DNA from: Acetobacter nitrogenifigens DSM 23921 = NBRC 105050
Lineage (GTDB): Bacteria; Pseudomonadota; Alphaproteobacteria; Acetobacterales; Acetobacteraceae
NCBI RefSeq assembly: GCF_000429165.1
Contig: NZ_AUBI01000009.1
Coordinates: forward strand, 106,991 to 170,990
DNA: 64,000 bases
Reading direction: 5' to 3'
Shown here: positions 27,552 to 35,608 of the stretch, in pieces
How the letters are laid out: every line of letters starts with the position of its first letter
Position numbering within the stretch: position 1 is the stretch's first letter
Translations under genes and position numbers: made by a program
Notes under the pieces: generated by a model
The model's input: only the letters and a program-made list of their open reading frames with translations
The model's database searches: none
Told to the model about the DNA's origin: nothing

Positions 27552-28583
27552 ATGCAGACCATGGCGGATACGAAATCCTTTACCTCAATCCCTGAGGTCG
27601 ATATTTCTGGCCTCTATTCGACCGATCTTGAAAAGCGCGAGGCCGTCGCCCGCGAACTGGGCGACGCTGCGCGCAATATCGGCTTCCTTTATATCTCCGG
27701 GCACCGGGTCGACCCGACGCTCATCGACGGCGTGAGGAGTGCCGCACGGGATCTCTTCGCCCTGCCGATGGAACGCAAGATGGCGTATTACATCGGGCGT
27801 TCGGCAACACACAAAGGCTATGTCCCCGAAGGCGAAGAAGTATATGGAACAGGCCGTCCGGATCACAAGGAAGCCTTCGATATCGGCTACGAGGTTCCTG
27901 CTGACAACCCGCTGGTGCTGGCCGGGACGCCGCTACTGGGCCCCAACGACTGGCCGGACGTTCCCGGTTTCAGGGAGCGCGCTGAAGCCTATTACCGAGC
28001 GGTGTTCGGGCTCGGACGGACTTTGTTTCAAGGATTCGCTCTGGCCCTGGGTCTTCCTGAAAACACGTTTGACGACATGGCCAAATATCCTCCGTCCAAA
28101 CTGCGCATGATCCACTATCCGTACGACGCAGAAGCCCAGGACGCGCCGGGCATCGGCGCCCATACGGATTACGAATGCTTCACCATCCTCCTTGCGGACG
28201 CGCCGGGGCTGGAGGTCATGAACGAGCGGGGCGAATGGATCGACGCGCCGCCGCGCCCCGGAGCATTCGTCGTCAATATCGGTGACATGCTTGAAGTGAT
28301 GACAGCGGGCGCGTTTGTCGCCACGGCGCATCGCGTCCGCAAGGTCGGAGAGGAACGTTATTCCTTTCCGCTTTTCTACGCCTGCGATTACCACACTGCA
28401 ATCAAACCGCTTCCCGCGTTCGCAGAGGAGGACAGTGGTTACGAGGCTTTGAAGATCGGTGATCACATGTGGTCGCAGGCGCTGCAGACCTATCAGTATC
28501 TTGTAAGGAAAGTCGAGCGTGGCGAACTGGCGCTCCCTTCCGGCGCAAGAGGGACCGCGACGTTCGGCCGGTTGAAAAAATGA
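27552..28583 (+). CDS. Isopenicillin-N-synthase-like Fe(II) dioxygenase
   Basis: A 343-residue non-haem iron oxygenase of the 2-oxoglutarate/isopenicillin N synthase family. The N-terminal DIOX_N domain contains RNIGFLYISGH. The C-terminal jelly roll carries the Fe ligands in GAHTDYECFTIL (His and Asp) and ATAHRVRKVG (His), with RYSF giving the Arg-Ser that usually binds the cosubstrate. It follows the amidohydrolase by 143 bases on the same strand and is probably part of the same catabolic locus. The substrate is unknown. Confidence 0.88.
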   Translation: MQTMADTKSFTSIPEVDISGLYSTDLEKREAVARELGDAARNIGFLYISGHRVDPTLIDGVRSAARDLFALPMERKMAYYIGRSATHKGYVPEGEEVYGTGRPDHKEAFDIGYEVPADNPLVLAGTPLLGPNDWPDVPGFRERAEAYYRAVFGLGRTLFQGFALALGLPENTFDDMAKYPPSKLRMIHYPYDAEAQDAPGIGAHTDYECFTILLADAPGLEVMNERGEWIDAPPRPGAFVVNIGDMLEVMTAGAFVATAHRVRKVGEERYSFPLFYACDYHTAIKPLPAFAEEDSGYEALKIGDHMWSQALQTYQYLVRKVERGELALPSGARGTATFGRLKK

Positions 28584-28841
28584 TGCGCTCGAAGAAGTAG
28601 ACACTCCTTGCGCCGGGCGGAAAAGATTGCCGAAATCTCTGAATCTTCGGCAATGAAAGATACCCTGAATGTGTATCCGCCACGGCGCAAGCGTCGTGGA
28701 AGTTCCCCTGTCATTCAAAATGGATTCAGGGCAAATTCCAGAAAAACGCGTGACGACAATATTGAACGATTGAATTTCACGCTGAAAAGTATTGTTTTTG
28801 AAAAACTTCTTCTCTGTGCGTTTTTGTTGACAAGTCACCTG

Positions 28842-29827
28842 TCAAGGAACGAGCACCGCCGCCCCCCCCGAAGCGGCCCGCACGCAAATCAGCGAGCGCC
28901 GTATTGGCGTCACGGAGAGAGTAAGCAGTGGTGTGAGTCACGATCCCCGCCTTCGGCGCGATGTTCAAGAAATCGCCCCCGTCCTGCCGGGTCAGGTTTG
29001 CGACGGAAAGGACCTGTCTTTCCTCCCACAAAATTGAGTACGGAAAGCTCGGTATGTCGCTCATGTGAATGCCCGCGCACACCACGCGACCACCTTTTCG
29101 AACGGCTTTCACAGTGCGGCAGGTACAAGATTGCCCACCGGAGCGAAGATGATCGCCGCATCTAGCGGTTCCGGCGGACTGTCGTCAGAGCCCCCAGCCC
29201 AGACTGCGCCGACTTTCTTCGCAAAATCCTGCGTGGTTACGTCGCCCTGCCTGGTGAATGCGTAGACCGAACGCCCCTGCCTGCGAGCGACCTGCGCAAT
29301 GATATGCGCGGCTGCCCCGAAACCGTAAAGACCGAGTTTTTCGGATTCCCCACTCATGACGAGTGAACGCCAGCCGATGAGTCCTGCGCAAAGCAGCGGC
29401 GCCAACGAAACGTCATCTCCCACTTCGCCAAGAGGGAATGCGAAACGGGCGTCCGCAACGACGGCGGTCGCATAACCACCGTCTCGCGTATAGCCCGTGA
29501 ATTCCGGAGCGTCGCAAAGATTTTCCCGATCATGGCGGCAATAGGAGCAGACGCCGCAGGTATGGCCCAGCCACGGTACGCCCACCCTCTCGCCAAACGC
29601 CAGTCCAGTGACGCCATCCCCAGAGCGTCCACACGCCCGACGACCTCATGCCCCGGAATGATCGGGACATGCGGATTAGGGAGTTCCCCGCCCACCACAT
29701 GCAAATCAGTGCGGCAGACGCCGCAGGCGGCGACCTTCACGCGTATCTCGCCAGGCCCCGGCTTACGGTCGGGAAGTTCGGTCCAGACAAGTGGAGAACC
29801 GATCGCGTTCAGGACCATGGCGTGCAT
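28842..29827 (-). pseudogene. Zinc-dependent alcohol dehydrogenase, frameshifted
   Basis: The minus-strand frame opens at 29827 with an intact Zn-ADH N-terminus ([32 protein letters not shown]). It then loses frame at a C-run at 29618-29621 (one base short). It resumes with [20 protein letters not shown] (structural zinc cysteines) and the nucleotide-binding region GLYGFGAAAHIIAQV. It breaks again near 29110 (CTGTGAAAGCC instead of CTGAAAGCC), and the C-terminus GGRVVCAGIHMSDIP ends in a G8 tract (28862-28869) where G7 would give the natural end RFGGAAVLVP. Three indels in or beside short repeats mean either a decayed gene or assembly errors. Confidence 0.85.
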
Positions 29828-29920
29828 CGCAAACTCCTGCGGATGGAAGAGAGCAGCAACCTCACCCGCGCGCCATGGGGGGAATCATCTCCCGCGCGGC
29901 GGGTGTGATCGTCCACAAGA

Positions 29921-31312
29921 TCAGAAGCGCGCGTCGATATCGACGACGTCTATCAATTTGTGGTTTACAAACTCCTTGAGTCTCAGACCAAGGAGTTCAC
30001 GGCCGTAACCGGAACGTCGCACGCCCCCAAATGGCAGGTCCGCCTCAACCTTCGTCGGGTGGTTTACAAACACCATGCCCGTCGAAATCCGCTTCGCCAC
30101 GTCTACGCCATGCTTCGCATCGGCCGTAAAGACGGAGCCACCCAGCCCATAGGGCGAATCGTTGGCGATCCGGATGGCGTCCTCCTCGTCCTTCGCGCGG
30201 AACACCATGGAGACCGGTCCAAAGAATTCCCAGTACCGGGCGGGATTATCCTCGCCAAGATCTGTCAGGATCGTAGGCTGCACGAAAGCGCCGCGGGCAG
30301 GCACAGGCGGCCCGATCTCCTCTGCCTTCGCGCCATGACTGATTGCCTGACGAATCTGCTCCTTGATATCATCTGCGGCTTTTTTCGAAGAGAGCGGCGC
30401 AAGAGTCCTGTGCGGATCAAAGGGGTCTCCCGCGACGAGATTCGCTACCCCCCTCCGATACCCCTCAAGGAAGGCGTCATACACCGCATCGACGACAATC
30501 ATCCGCTTGGAAGAGACGCAGACCTGCCCGCCATTCCAGTGGCGGCCTAAAACCGCCCAGTCTACGGTTTTCTTCAGATCCGCATCAGCAAGAACCACAA
30601 AGGCGTCCGCACCGCCAAGCTCCATCGTCGATTTCTTGAGAGCCTTGCCCGCTTCGGCCGCAACCACGGACCCAGCCGCCTCCGATCTGGTCAACGCTAC
30701 GCCGTGCATGCGTGGATCGTTGATAATGAAGTTGATCTGCTCTCGGGTTGCATAGAGGTTTTTGAATCCGCCATCAGGCAATCCAGAATCCGCCATCAGT
30801 TTCTCGAACGCCGCAGCGCTCTGCGGAACGTTCGATGCGTGCTTGAGAATAAGCGTGTTTCCGGCGGAAAGCTGGGGCGCAAGAATGCGGGCGATTTGAT
30901 AATAGGGGAAATTCCAGGGTTCGATCGCAAGCAGAACGCCCAGAGGCTCGTGAACCAGCATCGCGTCGCCTTCGGCGGGGTCAAGCACCGACAGTTTTTC
31001 AGGTTTCAGCAACGTCGCGGCATTACGTGCGTAATACTCGAAAATTCTTGCCGACAGATCAACTTCGGCTTTCGCTTCGGCAATAAGCTTTCCCATCTCC
31101 AGAGTCAGAAGCTTCGCATAGGCGTCACCATCGCGGCGCAAGAGATCGGCGGCGGACTGGAGAACACGGGCGCGTTCGGCGAAGGAAATTTCTCGCTATT
31201 GCAGGAAGGCCGCATGCGCCTTTTCCAAAGCGCCGCGAACCTCCGCGTCGGTCGCGTCCGGGAACGTCGCCAAAGTTTCTCCAGTGTAAGGATTGACGGT
31301 CGCATAAGTCAT
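29921..31312 (-). pseudogene. NAD(P)-dependent aldehyde (succinate-semialdehyde) dehydrogenase with premature amber stop
   Basis: Reading from ATG 31312 (AAGGAG upstream) gives [20 protein letters not shown], a normal SSADH start. Codon 39 is TAG (31196-31198) where AFLQ-W-REISFAERA would be expected, so a single TGG to TAG change. Everything after it is intact: IEPWNFPYYQ, catalytic Glu in TMELGGADAF, catalytic Cys in WNGGQVCVSSKR and GGVRRSGYGREL. Full length would be about 463 residues. An internal restart would lack the first strands of the fold. It lies between pntB and the broken alcohol dehydrogenase in one minus-strand array. Confidence 0.85.
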
Positions 31313-31359
31313 TCGAATGCTCCTTATCCTAAACGAAGGTTCGACGCTTCAAGTTTTGG

Positions 31360-32775
31360 TCAGGCCCCGAGATCCTTCACGGACTGTACCATCTGCGTGA
31401 GCACGGCCTGGGCGTCGCCATAAACCATGCTGCAATTCTGCCGGTAAAAAAGTGTGTTCTCGACACCGGAGTAGCCTTTTCCCTGCCCACGTTTTATGAC
31501 GTAGACTTGGTGCGCCTGATCGGCGTTGAGAATAGGCATGCCATAGATCGGCGAGGATTTGTCGGTTCTCGCCGAAGGATTGACGACGTCATTCGCGCCG
31601 ATGACCAACGCGACGTCGGTATTGACGAAATCCGCGTTGATATCGTCCATATCGAAGATAATGTCATACGGAACGCCCGCCTCGGCCAGCAGCACGTTCA
31701 TGTGTCCCGGCATGCGGCCTGCGACGGGATGAATCGCGAACTTCACGTCCACGCCTGCGGCCTGAAGCAGTTTTACGAATTCGTAGAGCTTTTGCTGGGC
31801 CTGCGCCACGGCCAGCCCGTATCCGGGAATGATGATGACGCTCGAGGCGTAACGCATGTTGATGGCCGCGTCGGAAGCGTCGGCGGACTTCATTTCCCCT
31901 TTCACGTCCGCCGCGCCTGCGCCCGATAGGTCTCCGAAATTCGAGAAAAGCACGTTGGAGAGCGAACGGTTCATCGCCTTGGCCATCAACGCCGTGAGCA
32001 ACGTTCCCGCCGATCCGACAACCATGCCCGCAATCATCAGCGCGGGATTCTGCAACGCGAACCCTTCAAGACCGACAGCAAGGCCGGTGAAGGCATTATA
32101 TAGCGAAATGACGACTGGCATATCCGCACCGCCGATCGGCAACGTCATCATAACGCCGAACACCAGTGCGCCGAAGAAAAACAGGATGGCGAGAGAAAGG
32201 CCGCTCGGCACGCCATGGAAGATGACCACACCGACGCCGAGCAACGCCGTCGCGGCGAAAATCACGCCGTTGACGATCCTCTGACCGCCGAACCGCCAGG
32301 GGTGGTTGATCTTTCCGTCGAGTTTGGCCCAGGCGATGACCGAGCCGGTCAGCGACACCGAACCGATCAGCGCGCCAATGACGGTCACACCCAAAATGAG
32401 AGGCGAACCGCCTGCGTCGCCGGACAGTGCGACAGCGGCGATCGACGCCGCCGCGCCGCCGCCCATGCCGTTATACAACGCCACCATCTGTGGCATCGCG
32501 GTCATCGCAACTTTACCGCCCTTCCACCACGCCCATCCGGCGCCAACGGCGAGCGCCACGAGCGCAAGCGCTACATTCACGCCAAGCCGGTCATTCCCGG
32601 CATGCATCAGGTCGAACACGACGAGGAAGCTGGCGGCGACCGCCGCCACCATGCCGACGCCCGCCACGACGATGCCGGAAAGGGCCGTGACCGGAGAAGA
32701 CATCCTCTTCAGACCGAAAATAAATAGACCAGCGGCGAGAAGGCCACTCAGCCCCATAAGATGCTGCACGTACAT
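31360..32775 (-). CDS. pntB: NAD(P) transhydrogenase subunit beta
   Basis: The membrane and NADP(H)-binding subunit of proton-translocating transhydrogenase, 471 residues. Start MYVQHLMGLSG at 32775, one base after the pntAB stop. Multiple hydrophobic helices fill the first 270 residues. The NADP-binding domain carries IIPGYGLAVAQAQ, the HPVAGRMPGHMNVLLAEA loop and IGANDVVNP followed by the RGQGKGYSGVEN region. It completes the alpha1-alpha2-beta set and converts NADH plus NADP+ to NAD+ plus NADPH at the expense of the proton gradient. Confidence 0.95.
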   Translation of the reverse strand: MYVQHLMGLSGLLAAGLFIFGLKRMSSPVTALSGIVVAGVGMVAAVAASFLVVFDLMHAGNDRLGVNVALALVALAVGAGWAWWKGGKVAMTAMPQMVALYNGMGGGAAASIAAVALSGDAGGSPLILGVTVIGALIGSVSLTGSVIAWAKLDGKINHPWRFGGQRIVNGVIFAATALLGVGVVIFHGVPSGLSLAILFFFGALVFGVMMTLPIGGADMPVVISLYNAFTGLAVGLEGFALQNPALMIAGMVVGSAGTLLTALMAKAMNRSLSNVLFSNFGDLSGAGAADVKGEMKSADASDAAINMRYASSVIIIPGYGLAVAQAQQKLYEFVKLLQAAGVDVKFAIHPVAGRMPGHMNVLLAEAGVPYDIIFDMDDINADFVNTDVALVIGANDVVNPSARTDKSSPIYGMPILNADQAHQVYVIKRGQGKGYSGVENTLFYRQNCSMVYGDAQAVLTQMVQSVKDLGA

Positions 32776-32776
32776 A

Positions 32777-33085
32777 TCAGCCGCCCTTTCGGTCGCTCGT
32801 CTTGAACATGGCGAGCATTCTGTCGGTGACGACATATCCGCCCGCTGCGTTCGCCGCGCCGAGCGCCACGCCGAGAAACCCGACGACCTGACCGAACAAG
32901 CCGGTCGCAGTGAGAAGCGCATGAAGCGCGCCGACGACCACGATGCCGTGGATAAAATTCGACCCCGACATCAACGGCGTATGCAGGATCGAGGGAACGC
33001 GGCTGATGACCTCATAGCCAGTAAACGCCGCCAGCATGAAGATGTAGAGCGCGATCAGCCACGTCATGGAACTATCGATGATCAT
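32777..33085 (-). CDS. pntAB: NAD(P) transhydrogenase subunit alpha part 2 (membrane segment)
   Basis: 102 residues with about three to four membrane helices, containing AAFTGYEVISRVPSILHTPLMSG, the well conserved signature of this subunit (quoted in two parts: YEVISRVPSILHTPLMSG). In alphaproteobacteria such as Rhodospirillum the alpha subunit is split into a soluble and a membrane chain, as here. Its ATG overlaps the pntAA stop by 4 bases. Confidence 0.94.
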   Translation of the reverse strand: MIIDSSMTWLIALYIFMLAAFTGYEVISRVPSILHTPLMSGSNFIHGIVVVGALHALLTATGLFGQVVGFLGVALGAANAAGGYVVTDRMLAMFKTSDRKGG

Positions 33086-34236
33086 CCCGCAGCCTTTTCG
33101 TTGGTTGAAGCATACGTCTCGACGGCCTTACGGACCGCCTCGTTGCGAATCTCTCCATTGTGGGAGACTGCGGTTGCGGCGATCACCTCGTCACTGAAAT
33201 CAAGTTTTATCGCGCCATTTTTTACGATTGACGCCAAAAGATTGAGAATATTCTTGGCGTAAAGCTCGCTTGCGTGCTCGGAGAGCGCAGAAGGCACGTC
33301 GAGCGGGCCGACGATCGTCACCGGACCGGCCCGCACAGTCTCGCCCGGTTTCGTTCCCTCGCAGTTGCCCCCTCCTTCCGCGCCGAGGTCGACAATCACG
33401 GCGCCCGGTTTCATAGCCGCCACCTGATCGGCGGAAATCAACACAGGCGCCCGTCTGCCAGGAACGGCCGCCGTCGTTATGATCATGTCCGCATCGGCGA
33501 TATGCTGCGAAAGAACCCCGCGTACATGGTTTTTTTCGTCCGCCGTAAACTCGCGCGCATATCCGCCCTCTCCGCGTGCGTCGACGCCGGTATCCACGAA
33601 CTTCGCGCCGAGCGACTGCGCCTGTTCGGCGGTTTCCGGCCGAACGTCATAACCTTCCGTGATGGCGCCAAGCCGATGCGCCGTGGCGAGCGCCGAAAGC
33701 CCGGCGACGCCAAGCCCCATCACCAGAACCTTGGCCGCCCGCAAGGACCCGACCGCCGTCGTCATCATCGGCAGAATGCGCGGCATGTTCACGGCGCCAA
33801 GAAGCGGCGCGTAGTAGCCAGTCAGCGCCGCCTGACTTGACAGGGCGTCCATGGACTGCGCGCGGCTGATGCGCGGGATCAACTCCATCGCAAGCGCCGT
33901 AATCTTCCGATCGCGCAGCGCCTCGACAAGCGTGGGGTTCGCCGCTCCGTACAGGAAGGAGACCAGAAGCGCTCCTGCTTTCATCGCCTCGACCGCTTCG
34001 ATTGCGGGCGGCTGGACGGCGAGCACGACGTCAGCATCAGACACCAGCGCGCCAACGCCGCTGGAGAAAGACACATCCTTGTAGACGCCATCAGCGAACG
34101 TCGCCCCAAGCCCTGCGTCTTTCTCCAGCGATATCGACGCCCCAAGACGCGCCAGCCGGGGAACGACTGCTGGCGTCATGGCCACCCGCCTTTCACCGGG
34201 CCTTGTTTCCTTGAGGACCGATATTTTGATCGTCAT
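33082..34236 (-). CDS. pntAA: NAD(P) transhydrogenase subunit alpha part 1 (NAD-binding)
   Basis: The soluble 384-residue NAD(H)-binding subunit, related to alanine dehydrogenase. It starts MTIKISVLKETRPGERRVAM and contains the Rossmann motif VLVMGLGVAGLSALATA, SAQSMDALSSQAALTGY and GAVIVDLGAEGGGNCE. GGAG lies close before ATG 34236. It is the first gene of the pnt operon; the FNR box lies 81-94 bases upstream of its start. Confidence 0.95.
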   Translation of the reverse strand: MTIKISVLKETRPGERRVAMTPAVVPRLARLGASISLEKDAGLGATFADGVYKDVSFSSGVGALVSDADVVLAVQPPAIEAVEAMKAGALLVSFLYGAANPTLVEALRDRKITALAMELIPRISRAQSMDALSSQAALTGYYAPLLGAVNMPRILPMMTTAVGSLRAAKVLVMGLGVAGLSALATAHRLGAITEGYDVRPETAEQAQSLGAKFVDTGVDARGEGGYAREFTADEKNHVRGVLSQHIADADMIITTAAVPGRRAPVLISADQVAAMKPGAVIVDLGAEGGGNCEGTKPGETVRAGPVTIVGPLDVPSALSEHASELYAKNILNLLASIVKNGAIKLDFSDEVIAATAVSHNGEIRNEAVRKAVETYASTNEKAAG

Positions 34237-34747
34237 GACCGACTCCGTAGGGACAGCGCCTCACCATTGTCATGGGGTCGCCTGATGGGGTTAGCTTTCC
34301 CCCCGCCGTCGTCGCATTGATCAAGATCAAACAAATTCAAGGCGACGCCTGATACGTTGCCGACCTGCGTTATATTCTTCCGGGACTTTCCTGTCGCGCC
34401 TGTTCGCCGCGCGCGCCGGGTCGCCGGGAAGTCAAGCTGCGCGAACTTGCTTTCCGAGCATAAGGTCCGCCACGTTCCTGATTACGGAGCATCGTAGTGA
34501 CCACGGGCAGGTCAACTGATCGCTTTTTACGCGAACGTCTCGCTCGGGGCAGAATCCCCTTGCGTATTCGAGATTTTACAATGAACTTTCAGTATCTAAG
34601 GCAAAAACAACCTTCATCGATACGGTCATGATCGACGGTGTCCCGAACTAAGAAACACCCCTGATGCTCGGTTTCGTATAGAGGCAGGTTAGCCACTGTG
34701 TGCCGGCCGGGCGCGCTTCCGACGAAAAACGTGCTATACGAACCCGC
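34237..34747. other. Divergent intergenic region between pnt operon and arfB
   Basis: About 510 bases without a supported gene. The pnt-proximal part contains the FNR box at 34317-34330. I found no tRNA or riboswitch pattern in the remainder. Confidence 0.5.
34317..34330. promoter_or_regulatory. FNR/CRP-family binding site upstream of pntAA
   Basis: TTGAT-CAAG-ATCAA is an exact match to the FNR consensus TTGAT-N4-ATCAA. It is centred about 87 bases upstream of the pntAA start codon. A transcription start about 41 bases from the centre would leave a leader of about 45 bases, the class II activator position. FNR-type regulators are known in acetic acid bacteria. The divergent arfB gene is more than 400 bases away and is a less likely target. 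Confidence 0.6.
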
Positions 34748-35170
34748 ATGGCGATCATGATCCTTCCCGGACTGTCCCTGGCTGAATCCGAGCTGGAGGT
34801 CAGCTACATCCTTGCGTCGGGCCCCGGCGGGCAGAACGTCAACAAGGTGGCGACTGCGGCTCAGCTGCGTTTTGACGCAGCCCTCTCTCCGTCCCTGCCA
34901 GAGCGCGTGCGCGCCCGCCTGCTGGAGATTGCCGGAAGCCGCGTCACGCGCAACGGAGTGATCATCATAACCGCCCGGCGCTTTCGCACGCAGCAGCGCA
35001 ACCGCGAGGACGCGATCGAACGGTTGGCTGAACTGATCCGCGAAGCCGCGCACAGGCCCGCTTTCCGCGTGGCCACCCGACCTGGCCGCGCCGCCCGGCA
35101 GCGCAGACTGGACGGCAAGGCTCATCGGGCTGGCATCAAGCGCAACCGGAGCGCACGCAGCGACGATTAG
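34748..35170 (+). CDS. arfB: Alternative ribosome-rescue factor / peptidyl-tRNA hydrolase
   Basis: A 140-residue release-factor-like protein that rescues ribosomes stalled on non-stop mRNAs. The GGQ catalytic motif is at residues 27-29 in SGPGGQNVNKVAT. The basic C-terminal tail (RPGRAARQRRLDGKAHRAGI and on) matches the part that enters the empty mRNA channel. Start 34748 is chosen; 34757 is possible. Confidence 0.92.
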   Translation: MAIMILPGLSLAESELEVSYILASGPGGQNVNKVATAAQLRFDAALSPSLPERVRARLLEIAGSRVTRNGVIIITARRFRTQQRNREDAIERLAELIREAAHRPAFRVATRPGRAARQRRLDGKAHRAGIKRNRSARSDD

Positions 35171-35608
35171 CCGCTCGGTTGGGGAACCTAACGCCCAGCA
35201 GACCATGAATCGACCAGCGTTCGTCGTAATTTTTTCTATATTTCAAATATAATTTTCGAACTCACAGATTCGCCTGACGCAAGGCTCGCAAGGCGTGAGA
35301 GCGCCATCAGCCGAGTGCACGGCCCTTCTGGTCCCGCCACCGAGCGTACCCTTGCGACCGCATTCGGCCGAGATCCTGCAGCCTCCGCTCGTCCGACCAA
35401 TTATCGCGTGATTAGGCAGCAGGATACGGCTTGCGACTTCGCGCTCCTCATCATACCGACCACTCGCACATAACACTACACGGCGGCCTCCAGTTCGATA
35501 TCGAGACATTTATGTTGCGAAACCGAATCGTGTGTGATTTACATATATTATGAACACGTAATCACATGAGATGCCGCGCTACAGGCCTCCAGAGCACAAG
35601 GTCGATAG
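35171..35608. other. Intergenic region upstream of TonB receptor 2
   Basis: 438 bases. Near its left end is an AT-rich stretch with the short inverted repeat TATATTT-C-AAATATA (about 35237-35251), and near the right end a second AT-rich part that should carry the receptor promoter. No gene is supported. Confidence 0.45.

Noticed and set aside
34331..34747. Possible tRNA or riboswitch in the pnt-arfB spacer
   Set aside because: No cloverleaf, T-loop motif or known aptamer core could be found on either strand.
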